Made by a program: the position numbers and the translations under genes
Shown here: positions 18,259 through 28,600 of the stretch, piece by piece
Numbering within the stretch: the first letter of the stretch is position 1
Layout of the letters: each line of letters opens with the position of its first letter
Notes under the pieces: model-generated
The model's database searches: none
What the model was told of the DNA's origin: nothing
The model's input: only the letters and a program-made list of their open reading frames with translations
Source of the DNA: Veillonella sp. R32
Lineage (GTDB): Bacteria > Bacillota > Negativicutes > Veillonellales > Veillonellaceae
Direction of reading: 5' to 3'
Length of the DNA stretch: 64,000 nucleotides
Assembly: GCF_010093125.1 (NCBI RefSeq)
Contig: NZ_NMZQ01000025.1
Span: 1-64,000, forward strand

Positions 18259-19299
18259 ATGGGCTTATTTGAAGAGACTTGTAAAAAAATTACCCCCAAA
18301 GACACGAGCATTGGGGAAGCAGTACAAGCAGTATGGGATCGTGAAACACCTTATGGTAGTTATGGTAAATTAGTGGATATGGTGAAACAATATGCCATGG
18401 TAACACGGCAAGTATCGCCAGAAATTCCTAAGCGTTGCATGATTATTGCGTGCGCCGATCATGGCGTAGCGGAAATGGGTGTCAGTGCCTATCCTATCGA
18501 TGTAACAGTAGGGATGACGCAAAACTACTTAATTCCTAAAGGGGCTGGCGCTAATGCGTTGGGCAATTATTGTGGTACCGATATGGAAGTCGTGGATGTA
18601 GGGATTAAAGCAGATATGACTTGGGTACCCGGTTTGCGTCATAATAAAATTCGCATGGGTACGCGCAACTTTTTAAAAGAACCAGCCATGACTAAAGAGG
18701 AATGTATTCAAGCCATGGAAGTGGGGATTGCCCTAGTTAATGAAAAAGTAGCCGAAGGGTATAATGTGTTCCTCGTTGGTGAAATGGGGATTGCCAATAC
18801 TACGGCTAGTGCCGTTATGACTGCTAAATTTGCGGGGATTACCGCAGAACAGGCGACTGGACGAGGCACTAATATTTCTGATGAACGTTTGAAAGTAAAA
18901 CAAAAGGTTGTTCATGATGCATTAGTAAAATATGCTGACATCGATAAGAATGATGGCCTTGGAATTTTGCATTCCGTTGGTGGTTTAGAGTTTGCTTGCA
19001 TTACGGGCATTATTTTAGGGGCAGCCGCTGCGCATGCTATGGTTATCATTGATGGCTTTAACACGACAGCCTGCGCTTTAGTGGCTCATACGATGGCACC
19101 AGCCAGCATGGATTATGTTATGGCCTCTCATTTATCAGCTGAGAAAGCCCATGTACAGGCTTTAAAAACCTTGGGGCTAGAAGCGTATGTTAACCTTGGC
19201 CTTTGCTTAGGCGAAGCTTCGGGAGGTTCTATTCAAATGGGCATGTTAGACTTAGCGATTCGTATGTATCAAGAATTAGAAGGAGGGCACCAAGCATGA
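18259..19299 (+). CDS. cobT: CobT-family phosphoribosyltransferase (lower-ligand base activation), first of a pair
   Basis: The 346-residue protein belongs to the nicotinate-nucleotide:dimethylbenzimidazole phosphoribosyltransferase family, which makes the alpha-ribotide of the cobamide lower ligand. Family signatures include ACADHGVAEMGVSAYP and VGEMGIANTTASA. A C-terminal LGEASGG carries the glutamate expected as general base. The second of two adjacent ATGs (18259) fits the AGGAGG site best. It overlaps a divergent paralogue by 4 bp. Tandem CobT homologues of this kind in Sporomusa and Veillonella are the ArsA/ArsB pair that attach phenol or p-cresol; I infer that role here. Confidence 0.9.
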   Translation: MGLFEETCKKITPKDTSIGEAVQAVWDRETPYGSYGKLVDMVKQYAMVTRQVSPEIPKRCMIIACADHGVAEMGVSAYPIDVTVGMTQNYLIPKGAGANALGNYCGTDMEVVDVGIKADMTWVPGLRHNKIRMGTRNFLKEPAMTKEECIQAMEVGIALVNEKVAEGYNVFLVGEMGIANTTASAVMTAKFAGITAEQATGRGTNISDERLKVKQKVVHDALVKYADIDKNDGLGILHSVGGLEFACITGIILGAAAAHAMVIIDGFNTTACALVAHTMAPASMDYVMASHLSAEKAHVQALKTLGLEAYVNLGLCLGEASGGSIQMGMLDLAIRMYQELEGGHQA

Positions 19300-20360
19300 G
19301 AACGTTTACGATTCAACCCTTGAATAAAGCGTGCATGGAGGCATGCCAACTTCGTGTAGATAACTTGACTAAGCCAATTTATAGTTTGGCTCAATTAGAA
19401 AAGATTGCTGTTCGATTGGCTGGGATTTACAATGTGGAACAGCCAAACCATATTTCCAATAGTGTACTTATTTTTGCTGGTGATACAGCCGTAGATGGCA
19501 TGCAGAATCATACGAAAGGACAAGAAAGCTTACAAGCAGTAACTCGCCTTGGTAGTGGTCATAGTGCGACTGAAGCGGCGGCTAGAAAATTAAAGGCTTC
19601 TGTTCATATCGTAGATGTAGGGCTTGAACAGTCGACTGAGACCGTAAGTGGTGTCATTAATAAAAAGGTAGCCCCTGGCGCTAAATTCTTTGGCAAAGGG
19701 CCAGCTATGACAGTTGCTGAAATGGAAGACGCTCTCGAAGTAGGCTTTGCTATGGCTAAAGAATTGGCTAGTAAAGGCGTGCAAGCGGTAGCCTTAGGCA
19801 ATGTAGGGGAACGTACTTTATTGAGTGCCTTAGCCGTAACGGCAGCGATTACACAATATCCTATGATGGAATTGTTGACCGACAATGAATGTACCTTGTC
19901 TATTCAAGAAAAGGCGGAGCGCTTAACCGCTACATTAGCTAGATATGAGTTAACACCTGAAAAACCATTGCAGATTTTGCAATGTGTAGGTTCGCTTGAT
20001 ATAGCGGCTATGGTAGGCTTTTATTTGGGGGCGGCTGAAAATCGTTTGGCTGTTGTCTTTGATAATGCGGTTACCGGTGCTGCTTTATTAGTAGCTCATG
20101 CTATAAATCCGGCTGTAATGGATTTCGTATTCCAATCAGCGGCGTATAATGAGCCAGTTCACAAGGCTCAGATGAAATTCTTAGAAATTAGTCCATATTT
20201 ATACTATAATCTCGAAATAGATGAAGCTTTGGGTTCGGTTATGGGCTTATCCGTAGTGGATGCAGCACTTCATATGTTAAATGATATGAAGACGTTTGGT
20301 GAAGCTACTGTAACAGTGGCCGAAGATGGGCCTGGTAATAAACGCCAAGATGGTCGTTAA
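19296..20360 (+). CDS. cobT: CobT-family protein, second of the pair (ArsB-like candidate)
   Basis: This 354-residue paralogue of the upstream gene is clearly more diverged. It keeps FAGDTAVDGM in place of the usual ADHGV block, ALGNVGERTLLSALAVTAA in place of GEMGIANTT, and IDEALGS at the position of the catalytic glutamate. A strong AAGGAGGG precedes the ATG, which overlaps the first gene (ATGA). Overlap and shared ancestry fit a heterodimeric enzyme such as ArsAB. It might instead be a regulatory or inactive partner. The exact base used cannot be decided by reading. Confidence 0.85.
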   Translation: MRTFTIQPLNKACMEACQLRVDNLTKPIYSLAQLEKIAVRLAGIYNVEQPNHISNSVLIFAGDTAVDGMQNHTKGQESLQAVTRLGSGHSATEAAARKLKASVHIVDVGLEQSTETVSGVINKKVAPGAKFFGKGPAMTVAEMEDALEVGFAMAKELASKGVQAVALGNVGERTLLSALAVTAAITQYPMMELLTDNECTLSIQEKAERLTATLARYELTPEKPLQILQCVGSLDIAAMVGFYLGAAENRLAVVFDNAVTGAALLVAHAINPAVMDFVFQSAAYNEPVHKAQMKFLEISPYLYYNLEIDEALGSVMGLSVVDAALHMLNDMKTFGEATVTVAEDGPGNKRQDGR

Positions 20361-20402
20361 GTAGAAATAGATGTATATGTATATGTATATATAAGGTGAT
20401 TA

Positions 20403-20444
20403 TTAAGTCTACTTAGATGAGAGCTGATTACTAAGTAGACTTAG
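20403..20444. promoter_or_regulatory. Pair of near-palindromic sites upstream of larC (operator candidate)
   Basis: Two 14-bp near-palindromes, TTAAGTCTACTTAG (20403-20416) and CTAAGTAGACTTAG (20431-20444), lie 28 bp apart centre to centre. They are also inverted copies of one another. No T run follows, so this is not a terminator. The shape suggests a dimeric regulator binding twice on nearly the same helix face. A short (ATGTAT)n run precedes it at about 20370-20390. Confidence 0.45.
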
Positions 20445-20481
20445 ATTAGCGAATGTAAGAGTTTGAGATGAGGGAATGAGA

Positions 20482-21330
20482 ATGAGTACGTATTTACAAG
20501 GCCTATGTGCCTCAGGCATTAGTGGCAATATGATGATAGGGGCGCTGTTAGATTATGGCGTGCCGTTTCAATATCTACAAGATGCCTTACAGCCTTTAGG
20601 TCTTAGTGATTTTGAGTACCTCTGTGAGCCTGGTGAGAAGTTAGGCGTGGCAGGCACCTATTTTGATGTAAAACTTCATTCCCATTCCCACGCTCGACCT
20701 CGTTGGTTTAATCCGTTTAGTTGGCATAGCCACAAAGGGCGTCGTAATTATCCAGACATTAAGGTCTTAATTGAAGGTTCTTCATTGAGCCCCTGGGTCA
20801 AAGAGAAAGCCTTAGAGGCTTTCTTATACTTAGGTCAAGCGGAAGCTAAGGTTCATGAAACCACCCTTGAAAAAGTCCATTTTCACGAAGTGGGCGCTAT
20901 TGATTGTATTATTGATATTGTAGGCACTATGTGTTGCTTAGAGTATCTGGGCGTAACGGGGATTCGGTTCTCGCCCCTTCATGTGGGGCAGGGGAAGGTG
21001 CGTTGTGATCATGGTTTAATGGATATTCCTACACCAGCGACGGCCGCCTTACTAGAAGGATTTCCTACGTATGTGACGCCTGTTACTGGAGAATTGGTGA
21101 CACCTACTGGAGCGACGTTAGTTAAAACGTTAGCAGTGGATAGTGTCTCTGAAAATGAAGGTCAGTTGGCTAATGGTACTGCCATTGTGAAGCCTACGAT
21201 TAATGAAACCAGGATTCAAGAGTTGGTTATGATCATGATGTCAAAAGCGGATACAGCCTCTAAAAAGGGCGTAGGCTTAGGTTCTATGGATTTACCAATC
21301 CCTAATGTATTTACCGTATTTGAAGCGTAA
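20482..21330 (+). CDS. larC: LarC-family nickel-insertion protein, N-terminal (LarC1) part only
   Basis: The 282-residue protein matches the N-terminal domain of LarC (DUF111), which completes the nickel-pincer cofactor of lactate racemase. It has YLQGLCASGISGNMMIGALL, a His-rich segment (LHSHSHARP, WHSHKG), VHFHEVGAIDCIIDIVG and the TPTGATL motif. It ends cleanly at GLGSMDLPIPNVFTVFEA, where full LarC proteins continue into the CTP-binding C-terminal domain. No such domain is seen downstream in any frame. ATG 20482 is preferred over 20476 because of spacing to GAGGG. Lactate racemisation would suit a lactate fermenter, but activity without LarC2 is doubtful. Confidence 0.8.
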   Translation: MSTYLQGLCASGISGNMMIGALLDYGVPFQYLQDALQPLGLSDFEYLCEPGEKLGVAGTYFDVKLHSHSHARPRWFNPFSWHSHKGRRNYPDIKVLIEGSSLSPWVKEKALEAFLYLGQAEAKVHETTLEKVHFHEVGAIDCIIDIVGTMCCLEYLGVTGIRFSPLHVGQGKVRCDHGLMDIPTPATAALLEGFPTYVTPVTGELVTPTGATLVKTLAVDSVSENEGQLANGTAIVKPTINETRIQELVMIMMSKADTASKKGVGLGSMDLPIPNVFTVFEA

Positions 21331-21581
21331 TACAGAGCCGTATAAGCTTCTTGGTCAGACAGTTTAAGCGTGTTATATTACGCATTATAAAAGGAATAAG
21401 CAGGGCTTTGTAAGGTGTGTAAAATTTTTGCCAAGAAATTTTTACAAAAGTGTTGACAGGTACTAGCTCTGTCTGTTATTATTATTAAGCGGTCAGGGAC
21501 AAGACACTTTGAATGGTGTCAAGTTAAAAAATATCTTGACAAAATATCGTTAACGGTGTAGAATTGTTTCTGTTGTGAAAT
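21331..21581 (+). promoter_or_regulatory. Tandem promoters of the tRNA cluster
   Basis: The proximal promoter is TTGACA (21536-21541), 17 bp, TAGAAT (21559-21564), about 11 bp before the expected transcript start and close to tRNA-Gly at 21582. A second candidate is TTGACA (21453-21458), 18 bp, TATTAT (21477-21482). Between them lies a small inverted repeat (GACAC/GTGTC). I see no gene in this gap. Confidence 0.7.
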
Positions 21582-21656
21582 GCGGAAATAGCTCAGCGGT
21601 AGAGCACCGCCTTGCCAAGGCGGGGGTCGCGAGTTCGAATCTCGTTTTCCGCTCCA
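21582..21656 (+). tRNA. tRNA-Gly (GCC)
   Basis: A full cloverleaf with encoded CCA. The acceptor stem is GCGGAAA with TTTCCGC, the anticodon stem is CCGCC/GGCGG and the loop TTGCCAA gives anticodon GCC. First of six clustered tRNAs. Confidence 0.95.
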
Positions 21657-21663
21657 CTTTCAT

Positions 21664-21739
21664 TCCTCGATAGCTCAGTCGGTAGAGCAATCGGCTGTTA
21701 ACCGATCGGTCGTAGGTTCGAGTCCTACTCGGGGAGCCA
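21664..21739 (+). tRNA. tRNA-Asn (GTT)
   Basis: The acceptor stem TCCTCGA pairs with TCGGGGA (one G-U). The anticodon loop CTGTTAA gives GTT. CCA is encoded. Confidence 0.95.
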
Positions 21740-21773
21740 TTTTATTAACACAGGCTTGGTCCTTTGTATATAT

Positions 21774-21848
21774 AGGGGTATCGCCAAGCGGTAAGGCAAC
21801 GGACTCTGACTCCGTCATTCAAAGGTTCGAATCCTTTTACCCCTGCCA
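21774..21848 (+). tRNA. tRNA-Gln (CTG)
   Basis: The acceptor stem AGGGGTA pairs with TACCCCT. The anticodon loop CTCTGAC gives CTG, which reads CAG codons. CCA is encoded. Confidence 0.92.
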
Positions 21849-21858
21849 TTTTTTACAT

Positions 21859-21934
21859 GACTCACTAGCTCAGTTGGCAGAGCACCTGACTTTTAATCAG
21901 GGTGTCCCGCGTTCGAGTCGCGGGTGAGTCACCA
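21859..21934 (+). tRNA. tRNA-Lys (TTT)
   Basis: The acceptor stem GACTCAC pairs with GTGAGTC. The anticodon loop CTTTTAA gives TTT. CCA is encoded. Confidence 0.95.
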
Positions 21935-21939
21935 CTTTT

Positions 21940-22014
21940 GGCCCGTTGGTCAAGCGGTTAAGACACCGCCCTTTCACGGCGGTATCGGGGGTTCGATTCC
22001 CCCACGGGTCACCA
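21940..22014 (+). tRNA. tRNA-Glu (TTC)
   Basis: The acceptor stem GGCCCGT pairs with ACGGGTC. The anticodon loop CTTTCAC gives TTC. CCA is encoded. This tRNA is also the substrate of the HemA encoded upstream. Confidence 0.95.
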
Positions 22015-22020
22015 ACATAT

Positions 22021-22096
<76 letters not shown>

Positions 22097-22174
22097 AATT
22101 GCTGATTTTTGAAAGTGCTGTACTAAGTAGCTTATCAATTCAATAGAATATATGATTTTGAAAATATAACTATT

Positions 22175-22211
22175 AAGAGTAAAGGTTTAGCATGCCTTTA
22201 CTCTTTTATTT
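22175..22211 (+). terminator. Terminator of the tRNA operon
   Basis: A perfect 11-bp stem (AAGAGTAAAGG, 22175-22185, with 22195-22205) encloses a 9-nt loop and runs into T-rich sequence. Confidence 0.9.
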
Positions 22212-22583
22212 TATGAGTGATTAATGATACGAAAATTTAGTGTTATTATCATCTCTAATTCCCATATTAACAATTAGATATAAATTTAAGTGACTACCTC
22301 ATCAATAAAATGTTAAAAATAAAAGAATTTTTAAGAAAATAAACGTAAGAAAATAGTAGAGAGTGTATAAAAATAATAATTAAAAATTTTAAAATAATTT
22401 GATTTAATTTGACAAATATGTCATTATAATGATATAAGTGCAGAATAGTAATATTTAATATGTTTTAAATGCAAAAGACTGTATAGTTTCTTTACTACTT
22501 GGGAGGGTTTAGTGAAGGTTGTGCAGGTTTTACGCAAGTAGGGGAACTATTAATGACTGCTTACATGAAAGGGGCGTGTTAGT
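22212..22583 (+). promoter_or_regulatory. AT-rich leader with the adhesin promoter
   Basis: This gap carries no gene. TTGACA (22409-22414) with TATAAG (22433-22438) at 18 bp, or the nearby TATAAT at 22425-22430 at only 10 bp, suggests a promoter about 145 bp before the adhesin ATG. An AAAGGGG site lies at 22568-22574. The very high A+T content resembles promoters of surface-protein genes that are silenced or highly regulated. Confidence 0.5.
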
Positions 22584-22661
22584 ATGGATAAAAAAACAAG
22601 AGCACTTTTAGTGGCCACATTAGCTACTACGTCTGTTTTGTATACTGGGGGGGACTTTTAG
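22584..22661 (+). other. Out-of-frame signal peptide of the adhesin, ending at a G7 tract
   Basis: ATG 22584, after an AAAGGGG site, opens a reading frame with a classic export signal (MDKKTRALLVATLATTSVLY). It runs through seven consecutive G residues (22647-22653) and stops at TAG 22659-22661. With eight G residues the frame would instead read GGGLLAADLTEDQQ and join the 3.8-kilocodon adhesin frame, creating a normal signal-peptidase site (LLA-AD). In the sequence given, the adhesin is therefore in an OFF configuration, unless ribosomal slippage on the G run or an assembly error explains it. Confidence 0.85.
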
Positions 22662-22690
22662 CTGCTGACTTAACAGAAGATCAGCAAGCC

Positions 22691-25600
22691 GTGTATGATG
22701 CGGTGGTGGCGAAGTTTGGCAAAGATATTACCGAGTTACAAGGGTGGACAAGAGATTTATATATTAAGAGTGAAGCTATGCCAACGCCTGGCACAGGAAA
22801 AGGCGTCGCATTAGGCAAAGACTCTGTAGCGAAAAGTGAATCAGCTGTTGCCATTGGTAATGGGGCGAACGCGAGTGAAGAAGAGTATGCTAATATAGCG
22901 ATAGGTTCTGCTGCTCAGGCCTTAGGTGGTAGTACTGTAGCTATAGGTAGTGGAGCCCAATCGATGACGGGAGGAGCTGTCGCTATTGGCACCAATGTAA
23001 CGTTAACAGACGAAAATAGCCATGGGAGTACAAACTCCATTGGTATTGGTCACAGCATACATAGTAATGGCATACGTTCTATTTTAATAGGTGAAGATAT
23101 AGGAAGAGATGCACCTAATGAGTATGGCTATATGGTTGGCATTGGTTATAAAGTCAATCCAAGTTATGATTCAGTGGCTATTGGTAGCTTTTCAAGTACT
23201 AAAGGCAGTGGCGTTGCTATTGGTGCGGGATCTCACACATTAGCTGATAATGGTGTGGCCATTGGGTTTACAAGTTTTTCAGCTAGTCCGAACTCTGTAG
23301 CATTAGGACATAATTCCTATGCTTATACTGGTAATGCAGCAGCTAAGTCGTATTTAAGTAATGAAGATTTTAGTGCTGAGAATGGTGTAGTAGCCATAGG
23401 CAATAATTTTGAATTAAATTTGGGAGATGAGAAGGCACCTATCAATCATCGCCGGATTACTGGTGTAGCTGGTGGTGCTGATGAATACGATGCAGTTAAT
23501 GTGAAACAACTTCAGGCATTGAGTTCAGATGTAGACACACGAATTGCCAATAAAATGAGTACCATTAGCGGTAGTGGTGTAGAGTACATTGATATTAGTT
23601 CCAATGAAGACGGTAATAAAGATAACTCCGGTGCTACTGGTACAGATTCTATCGCTATTGGCCCTAATGCAACGGCTAAATCTACTAATACGGTAGCAAT
23701 TGGCTCTAAGGTCACAGCGGCTACTGACAATGCTATTGTAATTGGTAGCAATATTACTGATGGCAATGGTGTTGTTATTGGGGTAAGCTCTGCAGCAACT
23801 TCAGATAATAGTATTGCTATTGGTGTAGAAGCGGATGCATCTGGTAGTGCTAGAAATACAGCGGTAGGTTGGAAATCTAAAGCTACTGGTGACTATAGTG
23901 TGGCCTATGGTCAAAATAGTAAGGCCTTAGGAGAGTCTTCAGTTGCACTCGGTACAAGTGTAACCGCTAATGGTAAAGCTGGCATTGCTATTGGTAATGC
24001 GGCTGTAAGCAACACGGAAACTAAAACGGAATCTTCGATTGCCATTGGTGATAGAGCGACTGCTGAAAGTAATGCAGGGGTTGCTATAGGGAGTAGAACA
24101 ACTGGTTCTGGTGACAGAAGTACAGCTTTAGGATTTTTTGCCACATCAAGCGGTAAAAATGCTACTGCATTAGGGGCAAATTCTGAAGCAGCAGGGCTCA
24201 GTAGTGTGGCTATGGGTTCTAGTGCTAAGGCAGAAGCTGAACGTTCCATTGCTATCGGTTCGAGTTCTGTTGCTGATAGAGCGGCCGGTACATTTGGTTA
24301 TTCACCTGAGACTGGCACATTTGCAGATGAGGGTGAAGTAATCGTCTATTTAGGCAAAGTTGATGAATACAATGAGTTGACAACAAAAGCTTTGGCTAAA
24401 CAGGAAGAAATGCTGCAGAAAAAAGCAGCCGCTGATGCTAATCCTAAAGATAAGGCATTATATAAAGCTGCTGTTCAAGCTCGAAATGAACTCTATGCGA
24501 TTTTAGATGAACAAGATAAATTAAGTAGAGCTTATAAAGCTGGCTTAGGAGCTGTTTCCGTAGGTAATGACTTAAAGACACGTCAGATTACTAACGTTGC
24601 AGCTGGCACCGAGGATACTGATGCAGTTAACGTGGCACAGCTTAAAGCGTTGAATAATAAAGTAGATGCGAATGCAATTGAATATGTATCTATTAAATCC
24701 ACTGAAGCAGGTAACAAGGACAATTCTGGTGCAACAGGCACTGACTCTTTAGCGATTGGTCCTAATGCAAGCGCTAGTGCCAATAATACGGTAGCCCTAG
24801 GATCTAATGTAACAGCAGGGATTAATAATGCCATTGTAATAGGTAGCGATATTACTGATGGCAAAGGTGTTGTTATTGGGGTAAGCTCAGCAGCTGCATC
24901 AGAACTTAGTGTTGCCATTGGTAAAGGGGCTGTAGCTGGTGATGCACAGCAAGCCGATGTAGCTATTGGTAACTATGCTAAGGCTAGAGGACTGAGTGTG
25001 GCTATTGGTGATGGTGCAAATGCTTTTGACATTAGTGATTCAACAAGTGATGCGAATGGCCTTTCTGTAGCTATTGGTTCCAAGGCGAAGGCTACAGGGC
25101 AAGGTGGTGTAGCTGTAGGTAATTTGGCATCTGCAGCATTCCAATCTAATGCTATGGGCGGACAAGCTAAAGCGATTGGCCGAAATACAGTGGCTATTGG
25201 TGATACCTCTGAGGCTAGTGGTGCAGGAGCTATGGCACTTGGCACTCGTAGTAAAGCATCAGATACATTTGGGGTGGCTTTAGGCATGGAAGCAGAAGCC
25301 ACAAAATCTAGTAGTATTGCGATTGGGGCCCAAACAAAAGCTAATGGTGGCTGGTCACTAGCTGTAGGTAGAAGTACAGTAGCTAGTGGGGAAATGACAA
25401 CTGCTTTAGGTTATAAAACAACTGCAGCTGGAGCTCGTTCTATTGCTATTGGTCCATGGGCTAATACCTCAGAAGGCAGTTATGGTACAGCTATAGGTTA
25501 TAATGCAAAAACTAAGGGAACCAATACTATTGCTCTAGGTGGCTATACGGAAGCTTTTAGTGATAAAGCAATGGCTTTAGGCTATTCTTCTGAAGGTAAT

Positions 25601-28600
25601 GTTGAAGATGGTGTAGCTCTAGGCGCATATTCGGTAGCTGATAGAGAAGAAGGTATACTTGGTTATACAGTAGATGGTGTAACTTTTAATAAACCCGCAG
25701 ATATAGCTTCATATTTAGGGAAATCGGCAGAATATGAGGCTGCCACAAAAGACTTTAATGAAAAAGTAGCAGCGTATAACGCTAAATTTGAAGAACTAGA
25801 AAAAGACCCTAATAATGAACAACTAAAAGGTGAAGTAGCCGCATTAAAACAAGCGGCTTATGCTAGTCAGAATGCTAGAAATGCTATTATTTCACCATAT
25901 TTATCTGGCTTAGGCGCTATTTCAGTAGGTACTGCATCTGGCACTCGCCAGATTACCAATGTAGCTGCTGGTACCGAAGATACTGATGCAGTTAATGTGG
26001 CACAGCTTAAAGCGTTGAATAATAAAGTAGATGCTAATGCAATTGAATATGTATCTATTAAATCCACTGAAGCAGGTAATAAGGACAATTCTGGTGCTAC
26101 TGGGAATAACGCGATTGCTATTGGGCCTGATGCGAAAGCGATTGCAAAAGGTGGGGTAGCTATTGGTAATTCTGCAGAGACAAAGGCAAATGATACAGTG
26201 GCATTAGGTTCTAGAGCAAATGCCCAAAATACTAGTGACACTGCCCTTGGAACTGAAGCAATTGCTTCAGGTGGGTGGAGTGTTGCTATTGGTCAAAACT
26301 CTGCATCTAGTGGTGAAATTTCATTAGCTGTAGGCTTTGATGCACAGGCGACTGGTATGCACTCGCAGGCTCTAGGGATTATTTCTAGAGCAAGTGGTGA
26401 GGCAGCCAATGCATTTGGTAGACAGGCCAGTGCTAGTGGGGTAGCAGCTAATGCTATTGGCTTAGAAGCAAATGCAGCTGGCAATGATTCTATTGCAATT
26501 GGTCGTAATGCTACAGCGCAACTTCAAGGTGTTAATGGCATCGCTATTGGTATATCGTCTTACATAGGCAAGAAAACAGAAACTGGTGGAACTCCAGAGC
26601 AAGGTATACCGGACAATTCGCTTGTGATTTCTGAAGATGATACTACTTCAGGTGATCCAAATCAAGAGTATAAGAACTCTATTGCAATTGGTAATACGGC
26701 GAAATCATTTGGCTATCAGAATACAGTTTTAGGGGCAGGTGCTGAAGCTCATGATACAAATGAAGTGGCTGTTGGTACTGCAGCTAAGGCAAGAGGTCAC
26801 TATGCAGTAGCACTTGGCCAGCAGGCTAATGCCAATGGTAAAAATGCAACCGCATTAGGCCACTGGGCTCGTGCGTATGGTGAAAGTACAGTCGCTATTG
26901 GTGACTATGCAATTACTAATACACTAGACGGTAAAGATTCAGTTACTAATGCTATTGCAATAGGATCCCTTGCGCGTACAGCTTCAAATAACTCTGTCGC
27001 ATTAGGCTCAAATTCTCTTGCCTATATTGCTGACGATGTAAAAACAAAATCATACTTATCAGATGAAACCTTTGCTAAAGAAGATGGTGTAGTGTCGGTA
27101 GGTAATGTTGAATATACTATTGGTGACACTACAGTAGAGGCTAATCGTCGCCGCATTACGAATGTTGCTGGTGGTGCCGATGATTATGATGCGGTTAATG
27201 TTAAGCAATTAAAAGCATTAAATTTGAGCATTGTTGGAGATAATAAAGTTGAAGATGTACCAGTTGAAGGAAAGATAAATTTAGCAACTCAACAATTGGC
27301 TATCAATGGTGATGATAATATTGCAACTACTGTAGCTAAAGATGGTCAGTCGGTAAAGCTTGCATTATCTAAAACTGTAATAGATAAATTAGGGGCGGTA
27401 AAATATTTATCAGTAAATTCCACTGTAGAAGGCAATAAAGATAATACCGGCGCTCAATCAGACCATGCTATAGCTATTGGCCCTAATGCGGCTGTTATTC
27501 CAGGCGAACCAGCGCCAGGTAAGGTCAATGGAGAGAGTTCGCAACATGGCGTAGCTATTGGTTATAATTCGAAGGTAATAGGCTCTATGTCAGGTGTAGC
27601 TATAGGTCCTGAAAATGAAGTGAATAATTCTAATACAGGGATAATAGTTGGTAGACAGACGAAAATAATAAACTCTAAAGAGAGTGCTGCTTTTGGTTAT
27701 AAAATAGAGATTAACAATTCGGAATACAGCTTAGCGTTAGGTGAACGAGCTAATATTAAGAATGCAGTTAACTCTATTGCTATGGGGTATCGAGCTGAGG
27801 TTGATAAAGGCAATTATGGCATTACAATGGGTAGTGATGCGAGTGTAAAAGCGGATTATGGTGTTGGTTTAGGCGCATTAACTTCTGTTACTGTTGCTAA
27901 TGGTGTTGCTTTAGGGGCTAAGTCTGAAGCGTTTACAGAAGGAAAGGTATTAGGGTACAATCCATTAACTGGCTCTCAATTTACTTCTCTTGATGAAGTG
28001 GCAAAAGTTGTAGGTTTAAGTGATCAATATAATGTATTAAAGGGGCAACGTGAAACGATGGCCTCAACAGTAGCGACTCAACAAGCTGAATATGATCGAT
28101 TGAATGCCATTTATGAGCAAGATCCTACTAATAAGGCGGCGAGAGATGCTAAAAATGCTGCAGGTGATAAGTTAGATGCGTCTATGGTTCAATTAAATAA
28201 TGTAGATGCAGCGATTAATCATATTGTATCAGCCTTTGTATCTACCGATGGAGCTGTATCGGTAGGTCGAGATGCATCACAAAAAGGTAAAAAGATTAAT
28301 AGTGAAGTAACTCGTCAAATTACTCATGTAGCGGCTGGCACAGAAATGACTGATGCGGTTAACGTAGCACAGTTGAAACAGGTGGAATCATTAGCTAACA
28401 ATCATACAGCCATCAAGGTAAATGATGTAGCGCCAGTAGCTGGTGCCGATGGTGCCTACGGCAAGTATGTAGATGCTAATGGTTTATCTGTAGCAGTTAA
28501 AGATGCTGAAGGACAAAAGATTTACGACTTTAAATTAAGTAAAGACATTACTGTTGGTACACCAGGTAAGGATGGCAAAGATGGTACGCCTGGTAGCATT

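Noticed and set aside
19203-19295. Longer N-terminus for the second CobT-family gene
   Set aside because: The extension overlaps the first gene and lacks a ribosome site; ATG 19296 has AAGGAGGG at proper spacing.
21331-21581. Possible LarC2 reading frame downstream of larC
   Set aside because: All frames after 21330 contain early stops and no LarC2-like residues; the gap is promoter sequence.
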